Shown here: in pieces, positions 8,247 through 16,676 of the stretch
Numbering within the stretch: the first letter of the stretch is position 1
Layout: every line of letters begins with the position of its first letter
Assembly: GCA_017999645.1 (NCBI GenBank)
Contig: JAGNLJ010000001.1
Span: 1 to 64,000 of the forward strand
Origin: Alphaproteobacteria bacterium
GTDB lineage: Bacteria; Pseudomonadota; Alphaproteobacteria; Micavibrionales; Micavibrionaceae
DNA: 64,000 nt
Direction of reading: 5' to 3'
Translations under genes and position numbers: made by a program
Notes under the pieces: model-generated
The model's input: the letters and a program-made list of their open reading frames with translations, nothing else
The model's database searches: none
What the model was told of the DNA's origin: nothing

Positions 8247-8855
8247 ATGCCCCGTGACAACACCAAGCACCGCACCGCGACCTTAAGCCGCAAGACGAAG
8301 GAAACGGATATCCGCGTGTCGATCAATCTCGACGGCACGGGCAAGGCCGAGGTGAATACGGGCATCGGGTTTTTCGATCACATGCTGGAGCAGCTCGCCA
8401 AACATTCGCTGATCGATGTGAGTGTGGAAGCAAAAGGCGACCTGCATATTGACGGGCATCATACGGTTGAGGATGTCGGTTTGACTTTGGGTCAGGCGCT
8501 GGCGCAGGCGCTGGGCGAGAAACGCGGGATTGTACGTTACGGTCATGCGTACGCGCCGATGGATGAAACGCTGAGCCGTGTTGCGCTGGATTTATCGGGC
8601 AGGCCTTATTGCGTGTGGCGCCTGAATTTCACGCGCGAGCATATCGGCGAAATGGAAGTGGAATTGTTCAAGGAATTTTTCCACTCAATCGCGCAGACCG
8701 GCGGCATCACGCTGCATTGTGAAAATCTGTACGGCACTAATAATCACCATGTCATCGAGGCGACGTTCAAGGCGTTTGCGAAGGCGCTGCGCATGGCGGT
8801 GTCGATTGATGAGCGCGCTGCCGACGTTATTCCGTCGACGAAGGGCACCCTTTAA
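8247..8855 (+). CDS. hisB: Imidazoleglycerol-phosphate dehydratase
   Basis: This enzyme dehydrates imidazoleglycerol phosphate to imidazoleacetol phosphate, the sixth step of histidine synthesis. The 202-residue protein is the monofunctional form without a phosphatase domain. Both metal-binding motifs of the dehydratase are present: DGHHTVED and [17 protein letters not shown], with [13 protein letters not shown] before them. The open frame runs 40 codons further upstream into repeat DNA; ATG 8247 has AGGAGAG 6 bases ahead and gives the family N-terminus. It stands apart from hisH because hisD, reversed, lies between. Confidence 0.97.
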   Translation: MPRDNTKHRTATLSRKTKETDIRVSINLDGTGKAEVNTGIGFFDHMLEQLAKHSLIDVSVEAKGDLHIDGHHTVEDVGLTLGQALAQALGEKRGIVRYGHAYAPMDETLSRVALDLSGRPYCVWRLNFTREHIGEMEVELFKEFFHSIAQTGGITLHCENLYGTNNHHVIEATFKAFAKALRMAVSIDERAADVIPSTKGTL

Positions 8856-8863
8856 AAAAATCA

Positions 8864-8928
8864 AACACGGAGATCACGGAGTCCACGGAGAAAATATATT
8901 ACTCTGTGCGCTCCGCGCACTCCGTGTT
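8864..8928. repeat. Palindromic CACGGAG element between hisB and hisD
   Basis: AACACGGAG (8864-8872) and CTCCGTGTT (8920-8928) are perfect inverted arms. Between them lie further CACGGAG copies (8876, 8885) and a CTGTGCG/CGCAC-like inner arm. This is a repetitive intergenic element and may also end transcription of the two convergent genes. Confidence 0.6.
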
Positions 8929-8930
8929 AA

Positions 8931-10232
8931 TTAAAGCTTTCGTTTTCTTAAAACATCGCCGTGGGCGGGGAAGCCTTCGAAATCCGTCATGGTGGTGACG
9001 GCTTCCTTGAGCGCGAGCAATCCGTCTTTTGTGACTTCGGAGAGCGATGTGCGCTTGAGGAAATCCCAGACGGTCGTTGCCGAATAAGAATGCGCGAAGC
9101 CGCCGGTGGGCAGAACGTGGTTGACGCCGATGCCGTAATTGGCCAGCGACGAGGGCGTGTGTTCGCCGATCAGGATTTCGCCCGCGTTTTTCAGGAGCGG
9201 CACGAGATCGTGCGCGTTTTTGACTTTCAGGTGGAGGTGTTCGGGCGCGTATTCGTTCGACAGCGCCACGGAATCCTCGATGCTTTCGGTGAGGATGATG
9301 CCGCCGAAGCCTTTCATGACTTTGGCGCAGATGGTGCGGTGTGGCTCGGGCAGGTCGGCGATGTAGCGCGGCAGGGCATCCTGAACGTAACGCGCGAGCG
9401 AGTCGCTGTGCGTGATGAGAAGGACGGCGCTGTCCTCGCCATGTTCGGCTTCGTTGAGCATGTCGAGGCAGGTGTTGTGCGGGTCGGCCGTATCATCGGC
9501 GAGGATGACGGACTCGCTGGAGCAGGCAGGCATGCCGGGATCCAGAATGCCGAACAGCATTTGTTTGGCGGCCTGCACGAACGGGCTGCCGGGGCCGAGT
9601 GTTTTGCGTACGCGCGGGACGGATTGTGTGCCGTAAGCGAGTGCGGCGATGGCCTGCGCGCCGCCGACTTTGTAAACATTGTTTACGCCGCAGAGTTTCG
9701 CGGTGAAGAGCGTAGCGATGCCGGACGTGCCGTCGGCATTGGGCGGTGTGGCTATATGAATGCCCGGCACGCCCGCGATAACGGCAGGCAGCGAGAGCAT
9801 GTAAACGGTCGAGGGAAAAAAGCCCTTGCCGCGCGGCACATACAGCCCGACGGAATCGATCGGGGTGACCTGTTCGCCGGCGCGTACGCCGGGCTCGATG
9901 TCGACCATCCAGTATTTCTCGACGCGGCGCATCTGTTCTTCATGGAATTTGCGAACGTTGCCGACACAGCGGAAAATGGCTTTTTTCATCGAGTTGTCCA
10001 GTTGCTTCGCGGCGCTCTCGAATTCTTCCTCGGTGACCTTGATGGTTTTCAATTCAGGGCAGCCGAATTTTTTTGCGTATTTACGCAACGCGTCATCGCC
10101 GCCCTTGCGGACGTCCTCGACGATGGGGCGGATTTTGGTGATGACGGAATCAATATCGGCCTGGCCGCGGCGCATGAGTTTCCAACGCGTACGTGCGTCA
10201 GTGTCTTTCCATCTGTAATAGGAAATCGTCAT
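8931..10232 (-). CDS. hisD: Histidinol dehydrogenase
   Basis: This enzyme oxidises L-histidinol to L-histidine in two NAD-dependent steps with a bound zinc ion. At 433 residues it has the usual length. Typical blocks are present: the PRGKGFFPSTVYMLSLPAVIAGV segment, VGGAQAIAALAYGT, an NEYAPEHLHL segment and the C-terminal SLANYGIGVNHVLPTGGFAH. The start at 10232 has GGAG 7-8 bases upstream. It is transcribed opposite to hisB and hisH and lies between them, which is not the usual arrangement. A large open frame on the other strand is a shadow. Confidence 0.96.
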   Translation of the reverse strand: MTISYYRWKDTDARTRWKLMRRGQADIDSVITKIRPIVEDVRKGGDDALRKYAKKFGCPELKTIKVTEEEFESAAKQLDNSMKKAIFRCVGNVRKFHEEQMRRVEKYWMVDIEPGVRAGEQVTPIDSVGLYVPRGKGFFPSTVYMLSLPAVIAGVPGIHIATPPNADGTSGIATLFTAKLCGVNNVYKVGGAQAIAALAYGTQSVPRVRKTLGPGSPFVQAAKQMLFGILDPGMPACSSESVILADDTADPHNTCLDMLNEAEHGEDSAVLLITHSDSLARYVQDALPRYIADLPEPHRTICAKVMKGFGGIILTESIEDSVALSNEYAPEHLHLKVKNAHDLVPLLKNAGEILIGEHTPSSLANYGIGVNHVLPTGGFAHSYSATTVWDFLKRTSLSEVTKDGLLALKEAVTTMTDFEGFPAHGDVLRKRKL

Positions 10233-10297
10233 AGTTCTCCCTGGGCGTTTTTATATAGTCTTTATATAGGGAAGGACATACACTAAAACTACAGATC

Positions 10298-10978
10298 ATG
10301 GCAAAAGAATCCGTCGTAATTATTGATTATGGTTCAGGCAATTTGCGCTCTGCAGCAAAAGCGTTCGAGCGGGTGCGCGACGACGAGGCGCTGGAGCTGG
10401 ACGTCAAGGTTTCAGCGCGGCCTGAAGACCTTAAAAAAGCGACGCGTATCGTGCTGCCGGGACAGGGTGCGTTCGGTGATTGCCTGAAAGGGCTAACGGA
10501 TATCAAGGGCATGCGCGAGGCGCTGCAGGAGAATGTCATAAAAAAGGGGAAGCCATTCCTCGGCATTTGCGTTGGAATGCAACTCATGGCGACGCGCGGG
10601 CTGGAACATGGAATTCACGCGGGGTTTGACTGGATTCCCGGCGAAGTGGTGCCGATTCTAAAAAATTGGGGGCCCGCGAATGAAGATCTGAAAATACCGC
10701 ATATGGGCTGGAACGAGCTGGTCATTCCATCGCCGTCGGCACAGGATAACCGCCATTTTGTGCTGCGCAGCGCAAAAAACGGGACGCATTACTATTTTGT
10801 TCATTCTTTCATGTTCCAATGTGAATATGACCATCACATTCTGGGGATGACAGATTACGGCGGATTAATGAGCGCCGTGGTGGGCAAGGACAATATGGTG
10901 GGCGTACAATTTCACCCTGAGAAAAGCCAGCAGGACGGCTTGAAACTGATTTCGGATTTTCTGCAGTGGAAGCCTTAA
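10298..10978 (+). CDS. hisH: Imidazole glycerol phosphate synthase, glutaminase subunit
   Basis: HisH releases ammonia from glutamine and channels it to HisF. It is a class I glutamine amidotransferase of 226 residues. The N-terminus IIDYGSGNLRS is typical. The nucleophile Cys lies in GICVGMQLMA, and the catalytic His and Glu are in QFHPEKSQ near the C-terminus. The partner gene hisF lies 1.7 kb downstream, separated by a GNAT gene, a reversed microprotein gene and hisA. The gene is divergent from hisD with a 65-base spacer that must hold both promoters. Confidence 0.96.
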   Translation: MAKESVVIIDYGSGNLRSAAKAFERVRDDEALELDVKVSARPEDLKKATRIVLPGQGAFGDCLKGLTDIKGMREALQENVIKKGKPFLGICVGMQLMATRGLEHGIHAGFDWIPGEVVPILKNWGPANEDLKIPHMGWNELVIPSPSAQDNRHFVLRSAKNGTHYYFVHSFMFQCEYDHHILGMTDYGGLMSAVVGKDNMVGVQFHPEKSQQDGLKLISDFLQWKP

Positions 10979-11008
10979 ATTTTTCCGGCGCGTGAGGGAG
11001 CATAAAAT

Positions 11009-11557
11009 ATGACAGACAAAACCAAGACAAAAGCACTGGTGCCGTCGCCGACCGTCGAGAGGATCGAGGAGTTCACGCCGGCCGAGCTGAATGATTTATG
11101 CGACTCGACTTTCGCAGGTATCGAGGCTGGCGGCGGGTTCGGATGGGTAACAAAACCGCCGCGCGATGTTCTAGAGAGATACTGGCAGGGCGTGACCGCG
11201 ATGCCGTCGCGGATTTTATTCGTGGCGCGGCTGGACGGCATGATCTGCGGATCGTGCCAGTTGGTGAAGCCGCCATCGAACAACGAGGCGCAGAAATTTG
11301 CCGCGCAACTGACAACACACTTTATTGCACCATGGGCGCGCGGACACGGATTGTCGAAAATGCTGGTGGCGAAAGCGGAAGAGACCGCGCTCGAGGAAGG
11401 GCTTTCCGTGATCAACCTTGATGTGCGCGAAACGATGGAGCAGGCGATCGGGCTTTATGAAGGGCTGGGTTATGAACGTGTGGGCACACATCCCTATTAC
11501 GCGCAGGTCGGCGGAAAAGTCTTGAAGGGTTTCTACTTCACGAAGCGATTGAAGTGA
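11009..11557 (+). CDS. GNAT family N-acetyltransferase
   Basis: This 182-residue protein is an acyl-CoA-dependent acetyltransferase. The acetyl-CoA binding motif A is visible in APWARGHGLSKMLVAKAEETA, followed by INLDVRETMEQAIGLYEGLGYERVG, the usual motif B region. The substrate cannot be read from the sequence. It starts 30 bases after hisH and may be co-transcribed with it, although nothing else links it to histidine synthesis. A dispersed repeat and a bidirectional terminator follow. Confidence 0.88.
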   Translation: MTDKTKTKALVPSPTVERIEEFTPAELNDLCDSTFAGIEAGGGFGWVTKPPRDVLERYWQGVTAMPSRILFVARLDGMICGSCQLVKPPSNNEAQKFAAQLTTHFIAPWARGHGLSKMLVAKAEETALEEGLSVINLDVRETMEQAIGLYEGLGYERVGTHPYYAQVGGKVLKGFYFTKRLK

Positions 11558-11585
11558 TAATCCATATCTCCGTTTGAATAAAAAA

Positions 11586-11623
11586 TGGATTGCTTCGTCG
11601 GCAAAAGCCTCCTCGCAATGACG
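11586..11623. repeat. Dispersed CATTGCGAG / AAGCAATCC repeat, single arm
   Basis: The segment TGGATTGCTTCGTC...CTCGCAATGACG matches the arm at 8042-8075 at both ends, with a different centre. It lies between the GNAT gene and the microprotein gene. Confidence 0.65.
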
Positions 11624-11640
11624 TGGAGAGGCCCCAAATA

Positions 11641-11669
11641 AAAAAGCCCCGCACATCGCGGGGCTTTTT
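11641..11669. terminator. Bidirectional terminator
   Basis: Stem AAAAAGCCCCGC / GCGGGGCTTTTT with a five-base loop, flanked by A and T runs. It can serve the GNAT gene on the plus strand and the microprotein gene on the minus strand. Confidence 0.88.
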
Positions 11670-11684
11670 AAAAATCAGCTTAGA

Positions 11685-11789
11685 TTAGTGGCAACCGCCA
11701 CCGCAGCAACCGCCGTTATCACCGGACATCTTGCCGTCCTTGTCTTTGTCAATTTGGGTTTTGTCGTCTTTTTTGATCGTGTTTGTCAT
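11685..11789 (-). CDS. 34-residue Cys-rich microprotein (CCGGGCH end)
   Basis: A short frame of 34 codons starts with ATG at 11789 and ends with TAA at 11685. It is preceded by a strong AGGAAG ribosome site 7 bases upstream and followed by the terminator at 11641-11669. The first 25 residues are Lys/Asp-rich and hydrophilic; the last eight read GCCGGGCH. Three Cys and one His in such a tail suggest metal binding or a redox-active site, but this is inference. A real ribosome site, terminator and in-frame codon bias support translation. Confidence 0.72.
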   Translation of the reverse strand: MTNTIKKDDKTQIDKDKDGKMSGDNGGCCGGGCH

Positions 11790-11965
11790 GACAATCACTT
11801 CCTTTCCAATATTAAAAAATCGCTTACGGACCCCCGGTCCGCCGCTGAAACACTATATAGGACAGTATAGCAGAAAGAAAAGGCCCTTGCCTAAAAGCCC
11901 AATTAATCCGGGGGTTAGAGTGCCGGGCTTGCGCCCTGCAGGGGGCTTCTTTATATCCTACGGCC

Positions 11966-12679
11966 ATGATCATTTATCCGGCCATAGATTTGAAAGGCGG
12001 CAAATGCGTACGCCTGACCCAAGGCGACATGTCGCAGGCTACCCTCTATAACGACGACCCGGCGGCGCAGGCGCATGAATGGGCGCGGACGGGATTTTCG
12101 TGGCTGCACGTCGTCGACCTGGACGGCGCGATCAAGGGCGCGCCAGCGAATTCCAAAGCCGTACGCAACATTATAAAAGCGGTGGATCTGCCGGTACAAC
12201 TGGGCGGCGGCATCCGCAGTCACGCGCAGATTGAGCACTGGTTGCAGGAAGGCGTGAGCCGCGTGATTTTGGGAACGGCGGCGGTGAGGGATCCTGACCT
12301 GGTGCGCCGTGCGTGCCGCGAATTTCCGGACCAGATCGCGGTCGGGATCGATGCGCGCGAGGGCCGCGTTTCCGTCGAGGGATGGGTTCGGGATGCGAAG
12401 ATTACGGCGGCGGAGCTGGCGAAACATTTCGAAGATGCGGGCGTGGCGGCGATTATCTACACCGATATTTCACGCGATGGCACGGGCAGCGGCATCAATA
12501 TCGACGAGACGGTTGCGCTAGCGCGCGGGACGTCGATTCCTGTGATTGCATCGGGCGGCGTCGGGAGTCTTGCGGATATACGCGCAGTAAAAAATGCGGC
12601 GCTGCCGGGCGTGATCGTCGGCAAGGCGTTTTATAATAAAAGCGTCGACCCGAAAGAGGCGCTGGCGGCTGCATGTTAA
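11966..12679 (+). CDS. hisA: Phosphoribosylformimino-AICAR-P isomerase
   Basis: HisA isomerises ProFAR to PRFAR, the fourth step of histidine synthesis. The 237-residue TIM barrel shows the internal two-fold repeat of the family: [14 protein letters not shown] with the first catalytic Asp, VQLGGGIRS as the first phosphate loop, [12 protein letters not shown] with the second catalytic Asp, and VIASGGVGS as the second phosphate loop. It overlaps hisF by 7 bases, so the two are translationally coupled. Confidence 0.97.
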   Translation: MIIYPAIDLKGGKCVRLTQGDMSQATLYNDDPAAQAHEWARTGFSWLHVVDLDGAIKGAPANSKAVRNIIKAVDLPVQLGGGIRSHAQIEHWLQEGVSRVILGTAAVRDPDLVRRACREFPDQIAVGIDAREGRVSVEGWVRDAKITAAELAKHFEDAGVAAIIYTDISRDGTGSGINIDETVALARGTSIPVIASGGVGSLADIRAVKNAALPGVIVGKAFYNKSVDPKEALAAAC

Positions 12680-13431
12680 AGACGCGCATTATTCCCTGTC
12701 TGGACGTTAATAATGGCCGCGTGGTCAAGGGCGTGAATTTTGTGGGGCTTCGCGATGCCGGGGATCCGGTCGAGCAGGCGAAGATTTACGACGCGCAGGG
12801 CGCGGATGAACTCACATTCCTCGACATCACCGCGACGCATGAAAACCGCGACACGATTTATGACGTGGTGAGCCGGACGGCGGAGCAGGTGTTCATGCCA
12901 CTCACCGTTGGCGGCGGCGTGCGGGCGCTGGAAGATATTCGAAAACTGCTAGAGGCAGGCGCGGATAAAGTGTCCATAAATTCGGCGGCGGTGAAGCATC
13001 CGGAATTCGTGCGCGAGGCGGCGAATAAATGCGGCAGCCAGTGCATCGTCGTGGCAATTGATGCCAAGGACGACGGCAAAGGCGGCTGGGAAGTTTTTAC
13101 ACATGGCGGGCGGCAGGGTACAGGACTGGATGCCGTGAAATGGGCGCAACGCATGGCAGAATATGGCGCAGGGGAAATATTGCTGACCTCAATGGATCGC
13201 GACGGCACGAAAAAAGGATTCAATATCCCGCTGACGCGCGCGGTTTCGGACGCGGTGAAGGTGCCGGTGATTGCTTCGGGCGGGGTCGGGAATCTGGATC
13301 ATCTGATTGAAGGCGTTAAAGAGGGACATGCGTCGGCGGTGCTGGCGGCCTCGATTTTTCACTTCGGGGAATATACAGTGAAACAGGCCAAGCAGGCGAT
13401 GGAGAAGGCCGGGATCGCGGTGAGACTATGA
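12673..13431 (+). CDS. hisF: Imidazole glycerol phosphate synthase, cyclase subunit
   Basis: HisF converts PRFAR and ammonia from HisH to imidazoleglycerol phosphate and AICAR. The 252-residue protein is a TIM barrel with the catalytic Asp in [25 protein letters not shown] and the second Asp in [25 protein letters not shown] is the second phosphate loop. It overlaps hisA by 7 bases and hisE by 4 (ATGA), forming one tight unit hisA-hisF-hisE. Confidence 0.97.
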   Translation: MLKTRIIPCLDVNNGRVVKGVNFVGLRDAGDPVEQAKIYDAQGADELTFLDITATHENRDTIYDVVSRTAEQVFMPLTVGGGVRALEDIRKLLEAGADKVSINSAAVKHPEFVREAANKCGSQCIVVAIDAKDDGKGGWEVFTHGGRQGTGLDAVKWAQRMAEYGAGEILLTSMDRDGTKKGFNIPLTRAVSDAVKVPVIASGGVGNLDHLIEGVKEGHASAVLAASIFHFGEYTVKQAKQAMEKAGIAVRL

Positions 13432-13745
13432 GTGAAATTCTTAAAGATCTGTACATTATCCTGAAGCAGCGCAAGGGCGCCGACCCGAAGGATTCCTATG
13501 TCGCGAGCCTGTATCACAAGGGCACGCAGCATATTTCGGACAAGGTAATCGAGGAAGCAGAAGAGACAATCGCCGAGGCGATCAAGGGTGACAGGGATCG
13601 CTTAAAAGAGGAATCCGCAGATTTATTATTTCATCTTTCGGTTTTGTGGGCGGACCAGGGCGTTTCGCCAGATGAGGTTCTGGCCGTTTTAGAGAAGCGC
13701 TTCGGCCAGAGCGGCCACGCCGAAAAAGAATCCCGTAAAAAATAA
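13428..13745 (+). CDS. hisE: Phosphoribosyl-ATP pyrophosphatase
   Basis: HisE removes pyrophosphate from phosphoribosyl-ATP, the second step of histidine synthesis. The 105-residue all-helical protein has the MazG-like metal motif in [17 protein letters not shown] and the [13 protein letters not shown] helix. It is the separate form, not fused to HisI. The ATGA overlap with hisF indicates coupling. The next gene is convergent, with one base between the stops. Confidence 0.95.
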   Translation: MSEILKDLYIILKQRKGADPKDSYVASLYHKGTQHISDKVIEEAEETIAEAIKGDRDRLKEESADLLFHLSVLWADQGVSPDEVLAVLEKRFGQSGHAEKESRKK

Positions 13746-13746
13746 T

Positions 13747-13932
13747 TCATCCCAGCGCCAGTTCTGCGGCGTGGTCATGCGGCGCGAACGCGAAGCCAGC
13801 CGCTGTAAATAATGTCTGAAACATTGATGTGATCGCGGGACCGAGCGGCGTTGCGTGCAGGATGCCGAATTCCAGCGGGATCAGCACCGCCGCGTGAAAA
13901 AATATATCCCCGAGAATCGATTTTTCCGCCAT
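13747..13932 (-). CDS. Small hydrophobic hypothetical protein
   Basis: This 61-residue frame begins with MAEKSILGDIFFHAAVLIPL and is hydrophobic over most of its length, with a polar PHDHAAELALG end. It may be a small membrane protein. Only a weak ribosome site precedes the start, and I do not recognise it. It fills the gap between hisE and panD exactly, which slightly supports it. AT-rich DNA with a GTTAT...ATAAC palindrome (13968-13980) lies upstream. Confidence 0.45.
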   Translation of the reverse strand: MAEKSILGDIFFHAAVLIPLEFGILHATPLGPAITSMFQTLFTAAGFAFAPHDHAAELALG

Positions 13933-14026
13933 GTTTCGTCCGCTGCTTTAGTGTTATAAAGTAACGGTGTTATATTATAACATTCAGGGAGTCAAGTAGT
14001 GCGCTGCGTGAAGGACGCTGGTTTAG

Positions 14027-14383
14027 TTACTTCTTCTTTTTGGCTTTGTTTTTAGAGTCCATCAGGATTTTGACGGGTTTGTGCTTTTTGCCGTCTTTTT
14101 TGTCCACGTGGGCGTAGGCGCAAATGATGATGAGGTCGCCCTTCTGCGCGAGGCGGGCGGCGGCACCGTTGATGCCGATGATACCGGAATTCTTTTTGCC
14201 CTCGATAACGTAGGTGGTGAAACGGTGGCCGTTGTTGATGTTGAGGACGTCGACCTGCTCATAGGGGAGGATGTCGGCTTTGTCCATGATAGCGCGGTCG
14301 ATGGTGATCGAGCCCTCGTAATGGAGGTCGGACTGGGTCACCGTGGCGCGGTGAATCTTGCTTTTGAGCATGCGGATATACAT
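14027..14383 (-). CDS. panD: Aspartate 1-decarboxylase precursor
   Basis: PanD decarboxylates aspartate to beta-alanine for pantothenate and CoA synthesis. The protein self-cleaves to make a pyruvoyl cofactor. The processing site HYEGS is present; with the ATG at 14383 the cleavage falls between Gly24 and Ser25, as in E. coli PanD, which fixes the start against the longer frame to 14560 and the ATG at 14371. The sequence [15 protein letters not shown] and [16 protein letters not shown] are typical. The Lys-rich tail (KNKAKKKK) is an addition. Confidence 0.94.
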   Translation of the reverse strand: MYIRMLKSKIHRATVTQSDLHYEGSITIDRAIMDKADILPYEQVDVLNINNGHRFTTYVIEGKKNSGIIGINGAAARLAQKGDLIIICAYAHVDKKDGKKHKPVKILMDSKNKAKKKK

Positions 14384-14437
14384 ATAGCGTAGAAATATAG
14401 TATATGTTTGCCATGTCAAGAGCCAGAGGAGGCAGCC

Positions 14438-14797
14438 ATGGGTTACGACGACAATAATATATTCGCGAAAATCCTGCGGGGGGATATTCCCTGTAAAAAG
14501 GTTTACGAGGATGATTTCGCGTTGGCCTTCCACGACATCGCGCCCAAGGCGCCGGTTCATATTTTAGTCATTCCCAAGGGCAAATATGAATCGATCGCGG
14601 ATTTTGGCGCGAAGGCCAGCGCGGAGGAAATTAAAGGATTTTACGCTGCGGTTTCTAGAATCGCGGCTGAGCAGGGGCTGGACACGGGTTTCCGCGTGAT
14701 CGCGAATACCGGATTAAATGGCGGGCAGGAAGTACCGCATTTCCACGTGCATATAGTGGGCGGGCAAAAGCTCGGGCCTATGCTCGCGGCGGCGTGA
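14438..14797 (+). CDS. HIT family hydrolase (HinT-like)
   Basis: This 119-residue protein is a histidine-triad nucleotide hydrolase or transferase of the HinT branch, which acts on AMP-lysine and similar phosphoramidates. Visible features are [33 protein letters not shown] and the triad HFHVHIVGG near the end. AGAGGAGG lies 5 bases ahead of ATG 14438. It is divergent from panD with 54 bases between. A HIT gene next to hisE is a common alphaproteobacterial arrangement. Confidence 0.93.
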   Translation: MGYDDNNIFAKILRGDIPCKKVYEDDFALAFHDIAPKAPVHILVIPKGKYESIADFGAKASAEEIKGFYAAVSRIAAEQGLDTGFRVIANTGLNGGQEVPHFHVHIVGGQKLGPMLAAA

Positions 14798-14804
14798 TTG
14801 ATCG

Positions 14805-15428
14805 TCAAGCCTGGCGTTTCGCCGGGAACGGGATGACGTTATCGTTCATTTTTCCCGCTATGACGGACACGATTTTCTCATCGTCGATTTCACCGGTGAC
14901 TTCGGCGTAAAGTGCGCCGAACAATTCATCGGCGATGACGGCGTGCGCTTTCGCCTGGATCGAAAGAATTTTCGCGAGCGCCGAAGCGTCCGGATTTTTC
15001 GATTGCAGGGAATCGATAGCGAGAGCGAGCAGGTCAGAGAGGCCTTCGAGGTCTTCCGAAACGTTTGACAACGCATCGAGCGCGTCATGCTCGGCGACGT
15101 CTTCGTTTTCGGCGTTCTGAAGCCAGAGCCCGGCGTAATCATCGATGACGCTTTCGCACTGGATTTTCAAAACCGCGAGGCCAGGAGACGCAACGTGGTA
15201 TGCGTTGGCGATTTTAAGTCCGCCAAGCGCGATGCAAATTAATGCCGAGTCCGGCTGCAGATCGCTGATGACGCTGTGCAGCCCGTAATGCACGTCGTCG
15301 GTTAGTTCACCCTCTCCGGCCAGAATGTCCGAAATAATCAACGGGACCTGTAGTCTGTTTGCGATCGTTGCCAGTTCTTTTTTGTTCAGCATTTTCACAC
15401 CTGATTTTTTTATTTCCTTACGTCTCAT
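14805..15428 (-). CDS. Hypothetical helical protein
   Basis: This frame of up to 207 residues was not recognised. It is Ala/Leu/Asp/Glu-rich and predicted mostly helical, with segments such as ALDALSNVSEDLEGLSDLLA and SALAKILSIQAKAHAVIADE. No signal peptide or membrane helix is seen. Two starts are possible: ATG 15428, with GGGAAG close upstream, and ATG 15392. The convergent HIT gene ends 7 bases away. Confidence 0.68.
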   Translation of the reverse strand: MRRKEIKKSGVKMLNKKELATIANRLQVPLIISDILAGEGELTDDVHYGLHSVISDLQPDSALICIALGGLKIANAYHVASPGLAVLKIQCESVIDDYAGLWLQNAENEDVAEHDALDALSNVSEDLEGLSDLLALAIDSLQSKNPDASALAKILSIQAKAHAVIADELFGALYAEVTGEIDDEKIVSVIAGKMNDNVIPFPAKRQA

Positions 15429-15563
15429 ACTTCCCGTCTTAAGGGGTAAAGATGAATCCTTCGTTAACGAAATCGAGATTCATGGAAAAGGCGGTGTTAT
15501 TGCTGGTTTTATTGCGGGGGATAAGGGGATATTTTTACATAAATATAAAAGGCCAGAGCAGAA

Positions 15564-16526
15564 TTAGCCATTGTAATTGCTTGTTGGAAAGGGGCAGACC
15601 CAATCAAGCGGGGGTTGGCATTCTCCTGTCCATATACTGCAGCTCCCAACTATTTTTTTCGTGAGAGTATTTGCAAAAAAATAACCGCCGTCCATAACAG
15701 CGGGATTTGTAATGCCGACGAGATGCCCACATGTGTCGACGACTTTTTGTTGTGATTTTGAAGTTCCGCAAATGATACCCGCAACATTGATATCTTTATT
15801 TAGATCGCTTTGCGCTGGTAATGGTTTTTTCCAACTCTCAATTTCTCTGTCGAGTTCTTGCTTTCTTCCCTCGTCAAGCTTTGACGCTAAAGAATTGCAG
15901 TCATCCAAAAACTTCATCCGTGATTCATCCCATGAATGTTCTGGATTGGGCGGATATTTTTTTAAGGGTGCGCAAACAAAACCCATCCAGAAGTAAGCCT
16001 TCTCATAGTCCTGCTCTACTCCCAGGCCGTCGCGATATTGCAAGCTGAGAAAATATTGTGCATCCATATTTCCTTGGGTTGCAGCTTTCGTGAACCATTT
16101 TGCGGATTCTGAATAATTTTGTTCAAAGCCAACTTCTTTCGCGATTTTCATTTCATGGTCGCGTCCGTAAGGACCAACACGGTCTGAATTTTTAATATAG
16201 ATTCTGCCCAAGAGCATTTGTGCATGTTCACTTCCATTTTCTGCTGATTTGCGTAGCCATTTCAACGCTTCTTCATAATTTATTGGCGTACCATCACGGC
16301 CATGAATGTAGGCCCAGGCGAGTTCGAATTGAGCTCGGCCATTATCTGTCTCGGCGTTATTGCGTAAAAATTCAAAATCCGTGGGTGATGTGCTGCAATT
16401 GAGGGAGGCGCGGCTCAATGCGGGGACAACGTATACCCAAATAAAAGATATGCCTCCGAAAAAAATTAGGCCAAACAAAGCCAATTTTTTAAGAGACCTT
16501 GATTTTGAGTTGTTCTCTAAATTCAT
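15564..16526 (-). CDS. Membrane-anchored Sel1-repeat protein
   Basis: This 320-residue protein has an N-terminal membrane anchor (about residues 14-36, ALFGLIFFGGISFIWVYVV) and then at least three Sel1-like helical repeats: NGRAQFELAWAYIHGRDGTP, NGSEHAQMLLGRIYIKNSDR and QGNMDAQYFLSLQYRDGLGV. Such repeats bind partner proteins, often in envelope or signalling roles. The C-terminal third has several Cys residues (SLNC, VCAP, DDC, IICG, DTCG, GSC) and could be disulphide-bonded if periplasmic. The gene is clearly more AT-rich than its neighbours, a possible sign of transfer. Confidence 0.83.
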   Translation of the reverse strand: MNLENNSKSRSLKKLALFGLIFFGGISFIWVYVVPALSRASLNCSTSPTDFEFLRNNAETDNGRAQFELAWAYIHGRDGTPINYEEALKWLRKSAENGSEHAQMLLGRIYIKNSDRVGPYGRDHEMKIAKEVGFEQNYSESAKWFTKAATQGNMDAQYFLSLQYRDGLGVEQDYEKAYFWMGFVCAPLKKYPPNPEHSWDESRMKFLDDCNSLASKLDEGRKQELDREIESWKKPLPAQSDLNKDINVAGIICGTSKSQQKVVDTCGHLVGITNPAVMDGGYFFANTLTKKIVGSCSIWTGECQPPLDWVCPFPTSNYNG

Positions 16527-16676
16527 GCCTTAAACTAAAGACTTCGGCAGCGCACCGCAATTTTTCCATATGTCAGCCATTGTTAGTTGTCCGAAGTGCT
16601 ATGGTATGCGATAAAGCTTTTCCATCCTAAGTTGCTGGCCTGCGTTTCTGCGTGAATTTTTGAGCGAAGAGGAAAT

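Noticed and set aside
8961..10286. 441-codon open frame opposite hisD
   Set aside because: hisD is certain; the opposite frame is Asp/Gly/Arg-rich shadow sequence.
14384..14560. Extension of panD upstream to 14560
   Set aside because: The cleavage site Gly24-Ser25 fits only with the start at 14383, and the extension overlaps the divergent HIT gene.
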